From Spirochaetales bacterium (lineage in GTDB: Bacteria; Spirochaetota; Spirochaetia; SPDA01), in assembly GCA_004525155.1 (NCBI GenBank), contig SPDA01000186.1:1-5409 (forward strand): a stretch of 5,409 bases of DNA. Reading direction: 5' to 3'. The notes below the pieces were generated by a model. It was not told the DNA's origin. It saw only the letters and a list, made by a program, of their open reading frames with translations, and did not search any database. Of this stretch, positions 1 to 5,409 are shown one piece after another (the stretch's first letter is position 1; the number at the start of each line of letters is the position of its first letter). Both the position numbers and the translations under genes were made by a program.

Positions 1-1041
1 CGGCTCTGCGGACTGGGGGCGGCAGAGGCTTTTATTGACGCCACGTACCTTCACTTCTCCGGGTTTGCGGACAACAGAAACTCGCAGTGGGACCGGGAGC
101 TCTGCGATCTTTTCGGGCTGGACATGGGCAAGCTTCCCAGAATCGTCAATGCCAATGAAATAATCGGGCGCACCTCGGCGGAAACGGCGGCACGGACGGG
201 TCTTCTCGCAGGTACCCCTGTTGCTGCAGGCTGCGGAGACACAATAGCGAGTTTTCTTTCCTGTGGAGCTGTAAGTCCGGGAATCTGCGTCAACGTGGCC
301 GGCACCTCGAGTCCCTTCACCTTTACCACGGAAGCCTTCCGCGCGGATATGTCCCAGGTGCTCTGCTGTGCGCAGTCCCCGATTCCGGGATTGTGGTATC
401 CATATGCCTACATAAACGGAGGCGGCATGAACCTCGAGTGGTTCAGAAAGGACATCGTCAACAGGAGCGGGCAGCCGCAGGCCGGAACCTTGGGTTTTGA
501 GGATCTCAACCGGCTCGCTTCGGAACTTGAACCGAGACTCGATGATCCCCTTTTCATTCCCCACCTGGCGGGAAGGGTCTCTCCGGCACAGCCGGATTTA
601 CGGGGTTCCTGGGCCGGACTCACCTGGAAACACGGCATAGGTCATCTTTACCGCGGGCTCTTGGAAGGGGTCGCGCTGGAATACCGCATTTATCTGGAAA
701 CTCTTGCTTCGCTTTACGGGGAAAGCAGGCCCCTGGAAGTAAGGATTACCGGCGGCGGCGGAAAAAGCGGCATCTGGAACAGGATTAAGGCGGATGTTCT
801 CGGACTGCCCTTCATTCCGCTCGTCCGGCAGGGAGACGCGCCCATGGGGTCAGCACTGCTCGCTGGTTTCGCGGCCGGCCTTTTCAGCGATATTCAGCAG
901 GCTGCCGATGAATGGGTAAAAAAGGAAGAGGCGGTTAAGCCGGACCCGGAAAAACACGGATTTTACTCGAAAAGGCTTGAAAGGTATAAAAGCCTTCTTA
1001 CACATCTCAATGACTGGGCGGAGGAGTTCGCGGAAAAATAA
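1..1041 (+). CDS. FGGY-family carbohydrate kinase, xylulokinase-like (5' end outside window)
   Basis: This gene encodes the C-terminal 346 residues of a cytoplasmic sugar kinase that transfers the ATP gamma-phosphate to a ketose or similar sugar. The frame is open from base 1. The ATG at 124 is internal, because family-like sequence precedes it (FIDATYLHFSG, then NSQWDRELCDLFGLD). Family members are about 500 residues, so roughly the first 150 are missing. Visible motifs, numbered from the window edge, are GCGD near 77-80 (the catalytic-type Asp is D80), the AGTSS loop near 100-104, the second FGGY signature near 205-230 (GLTWKHGIGHLYRGLLEG), the nucleotide-binding GGGGKSGIWNRIKADVLG near 251-268, and GDAPMGSALLAG near 278-289. 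No break or missing key residue is seen in the part present. The gene converges on the GntR regulator with 36 bp between the stop codons, so it probably ends an upstream operon. The family call is secure. The substrate (xylulose, apulose, another ketose or a polyol) cannot be read from sequence alone. Confidence 0.93.
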   Translation, partial: RLCGLGAAEAFIDATYLHFSGFADNRNSQWDRELCDLFGLDMGKLPRIVNANEIIGRTSAETAARTGLLAGTPVAAGCGDTIASFLSCGAVSPGICVNVAGTSSPFTFTTEAFRADMSQVLCCAQSPIPGLWYPYAYINGGGMNLEWFRKDIVNRSGQPQAGTLGFEDLNRLASELEPRLDDPLFIPHLAGRVSPAQPDLRGSWAGLTWKHGIGHLYRGLLEGVALEYRIYLETLASLYGESRPLEVRITGGGGKSGIWNRIKADVLGLPFIPLVRQGDAPMGSALLAGFAAGLFSDIQQAADEWVKKEEAVKPDPEKHGFYSKRLERYKSLLTHLNDWAEEFAEK

Positions 1042-1063
1042 ACCGCGTCTGTCTGTGGTCCGC

Positions 1064-1078
1064 GGAAGGCGTTCCTTT
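1064..1078. terminator. Weak hairpin between convergent genes, possible terminator
   Basis: GGAA (1064-1067) pairs with TTCC (1072-1075) around a GGCG loop, followed by TTT on the plus strand. An alternative longer pairing joins CCGCG (1043-1047) with CGCGG (1061-1065). Both stems are short and the T-run has only three bases, so this is a poor intrinsic terminator. Its place in the 36-bp gap between convergent stop codons is the main reason to list it. Confidence 0.2.
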
Positions 1079-1734
1079 CAGTCGCGGATTTCGCCTTTAT
1101 TGTAAAAACTCCCTAGATGGTTCCGCATGAGAGAGACTGCCTTGTCCGTGTTCCTCTCCCTAATCGCCTGCGCAATGGATATGTGCTGCCTCGCGCTCTC
1201 CCGGATTTCGTCGAGGGAGACAAAGGTCAAAATCCGCAGGAGCTGCACCTTCACGTCGAGATTCTGTGCCATGTCATATAAAAAAGGGTTGCCCGTCAGC
1301 TTCGCGATTTCCATGTGGAAAAGGCTGGCGGTTTCAATGCAGGCCGCCACATCGCCGCTGTCCGCCGCAGCCATGCATTCTTCCGCGCGGACCTTGAGTT
1401 TTTCAAAGACCTCTTCCGTGGCCTTGGGAGCGAGGAGCTGAATGGCGAGAATGTCCATGGGTTCGCGGACTTCCATGAGATGGACTCTATCCCGGGGCTC
1501 GAGCTTGATGACTTCTGCATATTTGTGGGGATAAATCTTTACAAGACCGTATTTTTCGAGCTTGCGGAGCGCTTCGCGGATCGGTGTGCGGCTCACGCCG
1601 AAAGATTTTGCAACCGTATCTTCCAGTATACGCTCGCCGCCCTTTATTTTACGTGTAAGAATGAGGTCTTTTATGTTACTATATACCGTATCTGCGAGGC
1701 TTTGACGTTCGAGAAGATTGGAACCCCATTTCAT
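1078..1734 (-). CDS. GntR-family transcriptional regulator, FCD (FadR/VanR) subfamily
   Basis: This gene encodes a 218-residue DNA-binding repressor or activator, the usual size for FCD-type GntR proteins. The winged helix-turn-helix spans about residues 12-76. It includes LADTVYSNIKDLIL, an ILEDTVAKSFGVSRTPIREAL recognition region (about 36-56, with the SRTPIREAL hallmark) and the wing KYGLVKIYPHKYAEV. The helical FCD effector domain runs from about 83 to 208. Three candidate metal-ligand histidines are present (H140 in LFHMEIAKLTGN, H184 in RQHISIAQAI, H206 in RNHLGSF). The Asp usually found four residues before the first His is Ala136. The ATG at 1734 is chosen because the HTH begins just after it. 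The frame stays open another 155 codons upstream, but only antisense to the transketolase gene. No Shine-Dalgarno sequence precedes this ATG, and a TATAAT lies where it would make the mRNA leaderless. The gene is divergent from the transketolase pair and probably controls it and itself. The effector is unknown. Confidence 0.93.
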   Translation of the reverse strand: MKWGSNLLERQSLADTVYSNIKDLILTRKIKGGERILEDTVAKSFGVSRTPIREALRKLEKYGLVKIYPHKYAEVIKLEPRDRVHLMEVREPMDILAIQLLAPKATEEVFEKLKVRAEECMAAADSGDVAACIETASLFHMEIAKLTGNPFLYDMAQNLDVKVQLLRILTFVSLDEIRESARQHISIAQAIRERNTDKAVSLMRNHLGSFYNKGEIRD

Positions 1735-1740
1735 AGGTGA

Positions 1741-1769
1741 ATTATAACAATTAAGTATACAGTATGCAA
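1741..1769 (-). promoter_or_regulatory. Predicted sigma70-type promoter of the GntR gene
   Basis: On the minus strand a perfect TATAAT occupies 1746-1741. A 17-bp spacer separates it from TTGCAT at 1769-1764, which matches the TTGACA consensus at three of six positions. The last base of the -10 box lies seven positions before the A of the regulator's ATG at 1734, so the expected start of transcription falls on the start codon itself. This is a prediction from motif match and spacing only. Confidence 0.5.
1754..1767. promoter_or_regulatory. Candidate GntR operator in the divergent gap
   Basis: The 14 bases read AGTATACAGTATGC. They form two tandem 7-bp units (AGTATAC and AGTATGC), and the last 13 bases are also an inverted repeat around A1761 with one mismatch. 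GTATAC at 1755-1760 fits the GT(A/C)-(G/T)AC core described for operators of the FadR subfamily of GntR regulators. The site overlaps the spacer and -35 side of the regulator's own promoter. It lies 16 bp before the transketolase start codon, so a bound protein could affect both directions. Assignment to this regulator is inference from position and core match. Confidence 0.5.
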
Positions 1770-1783
1770 TATAGGATGGATGT

Positions 1784-2626
1784 ATGACAGATGCGGAATT
1801 AGAGGATCTGGAAAAAAAAGCGGTAGAAATACGGAAACTTATACTGGACAGCATCGGCCGGCTCGGAATTGGGCATATCGGCGGTTCCCTCTCCGTTGTC
1901 GAGGTACTTACCCTGCTATATTTCAGACATATGCGTGTTGATCCTGAAAACCCTTCCAAACCGGACAGGGACAAACTGGTGCTGTCCAAGGGACATGCGG
2001 GACCGGGGTTATACGCTGTTCTCTCGCTTAAGGGATTTTTTCCCAAAGACTGGCTTCTGACCCTGAACAGGGGAGGCACGCGGCTTCCGAGCCACTGCGA
2101 TATGCGGCTGACTCCGGGAATAGACATGACAACCGGCTCTCTGGGGCAGGGTTTATCCGCCGCAGTCGGACTTGCCCTGGCAAACCGGATGGACCGCATC
2201 GATTCCAGAATTTACGTGATTCTCGGGGACGGGGAAACTCACGAAGGTCAGGTCTGGGAGGCTGCCATGTGCGCTGCCCACGCCGGGCTTGACTCCATTA
2301 CGGGATTTATCGATTACAACAACATGACTGTGGACGGTCATACGACGGATATCATGAATATCGAAAACATCGAAGACAAATGGCAGTCCTTCGGCTGGAT
2401 TACCCAGCGTGTGAACGGGCACGATTTTCCGGCAATCGACAATGCTATCGGGAAGGCGAAAAAACAGACAGGAAAACCATCAATGATAGTGCTCGATACG
2501 GTCAAGGGGAAAGGTGCATTTTTCGCCGAGGGCAACATTGCCAATCACAACATGGCCTTTACCTACGAACAGGCCCTGGAAGCGATCAGGATGCTTGAAG
2601 CCGGCCTATCCGGAGGAGGAAAATAA
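1784..2626 (+). CDS. Transketolase, N-terminal (thiamine diphosphate-binding) subunit
   Basis: This gene encodes a 280-residue N-terminal half of a split transketolase, the full length for this subunit type. With the next gene it forms the cytoplasmic enzyme that moves a two-carbon ketol unit from a ketose phosphate to an aldose, using thiamine diphosphate and a divalent metal. Visible motifs are GHIGGS (H31), LSKGHAGPGLY (K69, H71), TTGSLGQGL (116-124), and the thiamine diphosphate/metal motif starting GDGETHEG (D149) and ending at the YNN Asn (N179), with the usual 30-residue spacing. VKGKG (240-244) is followed by NHN (H255), the position of a conserved active-site His. The start is the ATG at 1784, preceded by AGGA at 1773-1776 with a 7-base spacer. 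The stop is 2 bp before the C-terminal subunit's ATG, so the two are co-transcribed and probably coupled in translation. An N-terminal subunit of 1-deoxyxylulose-5-phosphate synthase is unlikely given the motif set. The reaction type is secure; the physiological substrate is not. Confidence 0.94.
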   Translation: MTDAELEDLEKKAVEIRKLILDSIGRLGIGHIGGSLSVVEVLTLLYFRHMRVDPENPSKPDRDKLVLSKGHAGPGLYAVLSLKGFFPKDWLLTLNRGGTRLPSHCDMRLTPGIDMTTGSLGQGLSAAVGLALANRMDRIDSRIYVILGDGETHEGQVWEAAMCAAHAGLDSITGFIDYNNMTVDGHTTDIMNIENIEDKWQSFGWITQRVNGHDFPAIDNAIGKAKKQTGKPSMIVLDTVKGKGAFFAEGNIANHNMAFTYEQALEAIRMLEAGLSGGGK

Positions 2627-2628
2627 CC

Positions 2629-3570
2629 ATGGCTGTCAAATCGATGAGAGAGGCTTATGGTGACGTGCTTATTGAGCTTGCCGAAGAGGACGATAGAATC
2701 GTTGTGGTGGACGCTGACCTTTCCGGCGCCAACGGGACCAGGGCTTTTGCCAGGAAATTTCCCGGACGGCACATAAATGTGGGGGTGGCGGAGTCCAATA
2801 TGGTCGGCATCGCGGCAGGACTTTCGGCAGCCGGTAAAATTCCTTTTGCCTCCTCTTTTGCCGTGTTCGCCTCAAGGCGGGTGTTCGACCAGTTCTTTAT
2901 TTCCGCCAATTACGCAGGTCTTAATGTTAAACTTACCGGCAGCGATCCCGGAATATCCGCCCTTTACAACGGCGGTACCCATCAATGCTTCGAGGACATG
3001 GGCATCATGCGCACGGTCCCCGGGCTTGTGGTTTTCGAACCCTGCGACAATGTGTCCCTGCGGGGACTTGTCAGGGAGGCGGCCGCTCACCAGGGCTGTA
3101 CCTACATGCGCCTCCACAGAAAGGACGGCAACCTGGTTTATCCTGAGGGCGAAACCTTCGCGCTGGGCAGGGCGAAGATACTTGCCGACGGTACGGATGC
3201 TGCAATAATCTGCGCGGGTTTCCTCATCGTGCCGGAATGCGTAAAGGCCGCGGCGATTCTTAAAGGCAGGGGAATTTCCGCGGCTGTTATTGACATGCAT
3301 ACGCTAAAGCCCCTGGACAAGGATACCGTCCTCAAATACGCGGAAAAAACAGGGGCGATTGTCACCTGCGAAAATCACCAGATTCTGAACGGCCTCGGTT
3401 CCGCGGTCGCGGAGGTGCTGTCCGAGAACCTGCCGACGTTCCTGAAGCGCCTCGGTGTGAATGATGAGTTCGGCGAAGTGGGAGACCAGGAATACCTGAT
3501 GCACCGGTTCGGTTTTACGGCAGCCCAGATAGCGGAAAAGACGGAGGCCTTCCTTAAGGAGAAGCGGTAA
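2629..3570 (+). CDS. Transketolase, C-terminal (pyrimidine-binding) subunit
   Basis: This 313-residue protein is the partner of the preceding gene, completing the transketolase active site at the subunit interface. The pyrimidine-binding domain covers about 1-165 and the transketolase C-terminal domain about 185-305. The catalytic Glu that activates the thiamine ring is E55 in GVAESNM. THQ (H118) followed by FEDMGIMRTVPGL and the RLHR segment (R164, a likely phosphate contact) are kept. The segment between residues 104 and 116 is unusual. Common split transketolases read THAG and GEDGATHQ there; this protein reads SDPG and LYNGGTHQ, so the donor-site His, Glu and Asp positions are D106, Y113 and N114. 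The start is fixed by a strong ribosome site (GGAGGAGG, 2612-2619) that lies inside the end of the upstream gene. The length is normal and no frameshift is seen. The subunit type is secure. The altered pocket hints at a specialised sugar substrate, which is inference. Confidence 0.93.
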   Translation: MAVKSMREAYGDVLIELAEEDDRIVVVDADLSGANGTRAFARKFPGRHINVGVAESNMVGIAAGLSAAGKIPFASSFAVFASRRVFDQFFISANYAGLNVKLTGSDPGISALYNGGTHQCFEDMGIMRTVPGLVVFEPCDNVSLRGLVREAAAHQGCTYMRLHRKDGNLVYPEGETFALGRAKILADGTDAAIICAGFLIVPECVKAAAILKGRGISAAVIDMHTLKPLDKDTVLKYAEKTGAIVTCENHQILNGLGSAVAEVLSENLPTFLKRLGVNDEFGEVGDQEYLMHRFGFTAAQIAEKTEAFLKEKR

Positions 3571-3581
3571 AAGGCCGGATT

Positions 3582-3599
3582 GGCAATAAACAGATTGCC
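3582..3599 (+). terminator. Hairpin after the transketolase pair, lacking a U-tract
   Basis: GGCAAT (3582-3587) and ATTGCC (3594-3599) form a perfect 6-bp stem with a 6-base AAACAG loop, 11 bases after the stop codon. The following bases are GCGGGGACC, with no run of T, so it does not meet the rules for an intrinsic terminator. It could be a Rho-linked 3' end, a processing or stability hairpin, or chance. Confidence 0.25.
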
Positions 3600-3660
3600 G
3601 CGGGGACCGTAAAACTTCGGAAGTGACACTAAAATCACCCGCATTACAATAACAAATGAC

Positions 3661-3687
3661 TTGACTGAAGTAATAATCCGATATAAT
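3661..3687 (+). promoter_or_regulatory. Predicted promoter for the two dehydrogenase genes
   Basis: TTGACT (3661-3666, five of six matches to the -35 consensus) and a perfect TATAAT (3682-3687) are separated by 15 bp, which is shorter than the usual 16-18 bp. Transcription would begin near 3694, giving a leader of about 37 bases before the ATG at 3731. The short inverted repeat ACTT-N5-AAGT (3659-3671) covers the -35 box and could be a regulator site. The -10 match and AT-rich context support it; the short spacer is the weakness. Confidence 0.5.
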
Positions 3688-3730
3688 GTGAAAGTAAATA
3701 ATAAAAACCAACAAACCGGAGTGATAATAA

Positions 3731-4759
3731 ATGAAAGGCTCGAGAATCGGCATCTGTGTCATCGGTTCCGGAAGGGCAGGGATGATCCACGCCCGGAATT
3801 TCGCATCCGGCATTTCCTTTGCAGGAATCGTCGCGGTGGCGGATCCGGTGGAGGAGGCCGCTAAAAAAGCGGCCGAAGAACTTGAAATTGACACGTATTA
3901 CCTCGATTACAGGAGAGCGCTCGAAGACAAAAGGGTGGATGCGGTGGTGGTCGTTACGCCGACCGTGTTTCACAGGGAAATCGTGCTGGCTGCCGCGGCT
4001 GCAGGAAAGCATGTCCTCTGGGAAAAGCCCATGGCCATGAACGCAGAGGAATGCCGGGACATGATAGAGGCCTGTGCGAAGCACAAGGTCAAGCTTCAGA
4101 TTGGCTTTATGCGCAGGTTCGACAAAAGTTTCCGCACTGCAAAGGAAAGGATAGACCGGGGGGATATCGGACGGGTGGTGCTGGTCAAATCCCTTACCCA
4201 TGGGCCGAGTGTTCCCCAGCCCTGGATGTACGACATCAGGAAGAGCAACGGTCCCCTGGCGGAAGTCAACAGCCATGACATCGACACCCTGCGCTGGTTT
4301 ACCGGCAGTGAATTCGCCGAAGTCTATGCCGTTGCGGGCAATTACCGCTGCCCCGAAGCCCTGCCCGATTATCCTGATTTTTACGATAACGTGCTCATGA
4401 ACGCGCGTTTTAAAAACGGTATGCAGGGTTCCATTGACGGCGCCGTATCAGTCAAATACGGTTATGACGCGCGTACCGAGGTTCTCGGCACTGACGGCAT
4501 CATGTTTATCGGTCATACGGCGGAGAACGCCGTTACCGTCTGCAGCAGCCGGGGAAGTATGGACAGTCAGTTCGTGAAGAGCTGGCGGACCCTGTTTTCC
4601 GAAGCCTACCGCGCCGAAGATGAAGGATTCATCCGGTGCATTCTCGAGGATTCGGAACCCTGTGTGACCGGGGTTGACGGAAAGATGGCAGTCAAGGTCG
4701 TGAATGCCGGCAATGCATCCATCATCGAAAAAAAGCCCATAATCCTGATGGAGGAATAG
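3731..4759 (+). CDS. Gfo/Idh/MocA-family NAD-dependent dehydrogenase, inositol 2-dehydrogenase-like
   Basis: This gene encodes a 342-residue cytoplasmic oxidoreductase of normal family length, predicted to oxidise a hydroxyl of a sugar, inositol or polyol to a ketone. The N-terminal Rossmann domain (about 5-125) has the GSGRAG nucleotide loop at 12-17. D38 ends the second strand (VAVAD), which favours NAD over NADP. TPTVFH and WEKPMAMN follow, with K99 of EKP as the likely catalytic Lys, and the domain ends at GFMRRFD. The C-terminal domain carries EVNSHDIDTLRWF, where H182 is the catalytic-type His. The usual Asp four residues earlier is Glu178. The start is ATG 3731, with GGAG at 3718-3721 and a 9-base spacer. 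The stop is 3 bp before the next dehydrogenase, so the two form an operon, probably from the promoter at 3661-3687. Substrate is open: myo- or scyllo-inositol, a sugar or a sugar alcohol are all possible, and the name inositol dehydrogenase should not be taken as proven. Confidence 0.92.
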   Translation: MKGSRIGICVIGSGRAGMIHARNFASGISFAGIVAVADPVEEAAKKAAEELEIDTYYLDYRRALEDKRVDAVVVVTPTVFHREIVLAAAAAGKHVLWEKPMAMNAEECRDMIEACAKHKVKLQIGFMRRFDKSFRTAKERIDRGDIGRVVLVKSLTHGPSVPQPWMYDIRKSNGPLAEVNSHDIDTLRWFTGSEFAEVYAVAGNYRCPEALPDYPDFYDNVLMNARFKNGMQGSIDGAVSVKYGYDARTEVLGTDGIMFIGHTAENAVTVCSSRGSMDSQFVKSWRTLFSEAYRAEDEGFIRCILEDSEPCVTGVDGKMAVKVVNAGNASIIEKKPIILMEE

Positions 4760-4762
4760 ATA

Positions 4763-5409
4763 ATGAAAGCTGCACTTTTGTACGGAAAAGAATATTTAAG
4801 GATAGAAGATATACCGGTTCCGCAGATTGCGGAGGACGAGATACTGTTAAAGGTCAAGGCTGCCCTGCTCTGCGGTACCGATATCCGCATGTTCAAAAAC
4901 GGCGCGAAGAATGCCGGCGAGTCGAATCCCCTCATCCTGGGTCATGAATTCGCGGGGATAATCGAGAAGGCCGGTAAAAACGTCAAAGCTTACCGTGAAG
5001 GCATGCGGGTGGCTGTGGCGCCCAACATGGGCTGCGGCGTGTGCGACCGCTGCGTGAGCGGGAACACCCAGCAGTGCGCCGATTATTATGCTTTCGGCAT
5101 CAGTATTCCCGGGGCCTTCGCGGAGTACGTCAAGCTGCCCGGCGACACCATCCGCCAGGGGAATATCGTCGAGCTCGGGGATGTTTCCTTTGCCGAAGCG
5201 GCGCTGGCGGAACCCTTTTCCTGCGTATACAATGCCTACGAAAAATACCAGGTCCATCCGGGGGATGTGGTGCTTATCGTAGGCGCCGGGCCAATCGGCC
5301 TCATGCACGCAAAGCTTGCGAAAATTTCCGGCGCCGGTGCCGTCATCATGCACGATCTGTCGAAAGAGCGGCTTGAATTGTGCACATCCATCGACCCCTC
5401 CTTTATTCC
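4763..5409 (+). CDS. Zinc-dependent medium-chain alcohol/polyol dehydrogenase (3' end outside window)
   Basis: The first 215 residues of a zinc MDR dehydrogenase of the sorbitol/threonine dehydrogenase type are present, out of about 340-350 expected. The truncation is only the window edge. The N-terminal catalytic domain has C37 in LLCGTDIRMF, HEFAG with H61 and E62, and E150 in ALAEPFSC, all fitting the catalytic zinc site. Four cysteines fitting the structural zinc lobe are C91, C94, C97 and C105. The Rossmann loop GAGPIG is at 174-179. D198 at the end of the next strand (VIMHDLSKERL) suggests NAD. The likely reaction is reversible oxidation of a secondary alcohol of a polyol or sugar. The start is ATG 4763, with GGAGG at 4750-4754 inside the end of the upstream gene and an 8-base spacer. 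It is tightly coupled to the Gfo/Idh/MocA gene, which suggests successive or alternative steps on the same substrate. Family assignment is secure, substrate is not. Confidence 0.93.
   Translation, partial: MKAALLYGKEYLRIEDIPVPQIAEDEILLKVKAALLCGTDIRMFKNGAKNAGESNPLILGHEFAGIIEKAGKNVKAYREGMRVAVAPNMGCGVCDRCVSGNTQQCADYYAFGISIPGAFAEYVKLPGDTIRQGNIVELGDVSFAEAALAEPFSCVYNAYEKYQVHPGDVVLIVGAGPIGLMHAKLAKISGAGAVIMHDLSKERLELCTSIDPSFI

Larger units (their letters stand above)
3571..3730. other. AT-rich intergenic region between transketolase and dehydrogenase genes
   Basis: This 160-bp gap holds no ORF with coding support. It contains a GGCAAT hairpin just after the transketolase stop, nested short inverted repeats (ACTTCGGAAGT at 3614-3624 and AGTGACACT at 3622-3630), a further ACTT-N5-AAGT repeat at 3659-3671, and a promoter-like pair at 3661-3687. 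Its second half is clearly richer in A and T than the flanking genes, as expected for a promoter. It divides the plus-strand genes into two transcription units or a unit with an internal promoter. Confidence 0.6.

Noticed and set aside
124..126. ATG at 124 as the start of the kinase
   Set aside because: The frame is open upstream to base 1 and the upstream residues match the kinase family, so the true start lies outside the window.
972..996. 7-bp stem AAGGCTT/AAGCCTT with an 11-base loop
   Set aside because: It lies inside the kinase coding sequence, before the stop codon, has no T-run, and is best read as chance within codons.
1315..1740. 141-codon plus-strand ORF opposite the GntR gene
   Set aside because: It is fully antisense to the regulator, has no family features, and ends within the divergent promoter area.
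1702..1748. TTGACG or TTGGAA with TATAAC as a plus-strand promoter for the transketolase pair
   Set aside because: TTGACG (1702-1707) is 35 bp from TATAAC (1743-1748), and TTGGAA (1718-1723) needs a 19-bp spacer, so no pair is good enough to call. A promoter must exist in or near the gap but I cannot place it.
1735..2199. A 155-codon N-terminal extension of the GntR reading frame
   Set aside because: It lies antisense over the transketolase gene and through the promoter gap, is low-complexity and Ser/Pro/Arg-rich, and the winged helix domain starts right after the ATG at 1734.
3304..3894. 196-codon minus-strand ORF across the intergenic gap
   Set aside because: It spans parts of two well-supported plus-strand genes and the promoter region, with no recognisable domain and no ribosome site.
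3644..4276. 210-codon minus-strand ORF
   Set aside because: It runs antisense to the Gfo/Idh/MocA gene, resembles no family, and is His/Pro/Arg-rich, as expected of a shadow of a GC-rich coding frame.
4847..5353. 168-codon minus-strand ORF
   Set aside because: It is antisense to the zinc dehydrogenase, whose zinc ligands and nucleotide-binding loop are intact; there is no support for coding on the other strand.

Overview
This window is a stretch of sugar or polyol catabolism genes from a bacterium. It codes densely on the plus strand with one regulator on the minus strand, and has moderately GC-rich genes with AT-richer promoter gaps. A transketolase split into two subunits, an FGGY kinase, an FCD-type GntR regulator, a Gfo/Idh/MocA dehydrogenase and a zinc MDR dehydrogenase together are typical of catabolic islands in fermentative anaerobes such as Clostridia, Spirochaetota or Thermotogota. 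No rRNA or other phylogenetic marker is present, so the lineage is inference only. There is no sign of an insertion sequence, phage, CRISPR array, tRNA or rRNA.

Layout. Positions 1-1041 hold the 3' two thirds of a xylulokinase-like FGGY kinase that begins outside the window and is probably the last gene of an upstream operon. It converges on a GntR-family repressor gene (1078-1734, minus strand). A 49-bp gap separates the repressor from a divergent two-gene unit encoding the N-terminal (1784-2626) and C-terminal (2629-3570) halves of a transketolase. An AT-rich gap of 160 bp follows, with a hairpin, short inverted repeats and a promoter-like sequence. Next come a Gfo/Idh/MocA dehydrogenase (3731-4759) and, 3 bp later, a zinc-dependent medium-chain dehydrogenase (4763 onward) cut off by the window end.

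How they may work together (inference). One or both NAD-type dehydrogenases would convert a polyol or sugar to a keto sugar, the FGGY kinase would phosphorylate the ketose, and the split transketolase would pass a two-carbon unit into pentose phosphate metabolism. The GntR protein probably senses a pathway intermediate and controls itself and the transketolase genes through the GTATAC-type site between them.

The most notable points are the very compact divergent promoter, where the regulator mRNA looks leaderless, and the C-terminal transketolase subunit, whose donor-site segment departs from ordinary transketolases while the catalytic Glu is kept. That departure suggests a non-standard substrate; an apulose-4-phosphate-type branched sugar is one testable option. 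I see no clearly unprecedented system here.
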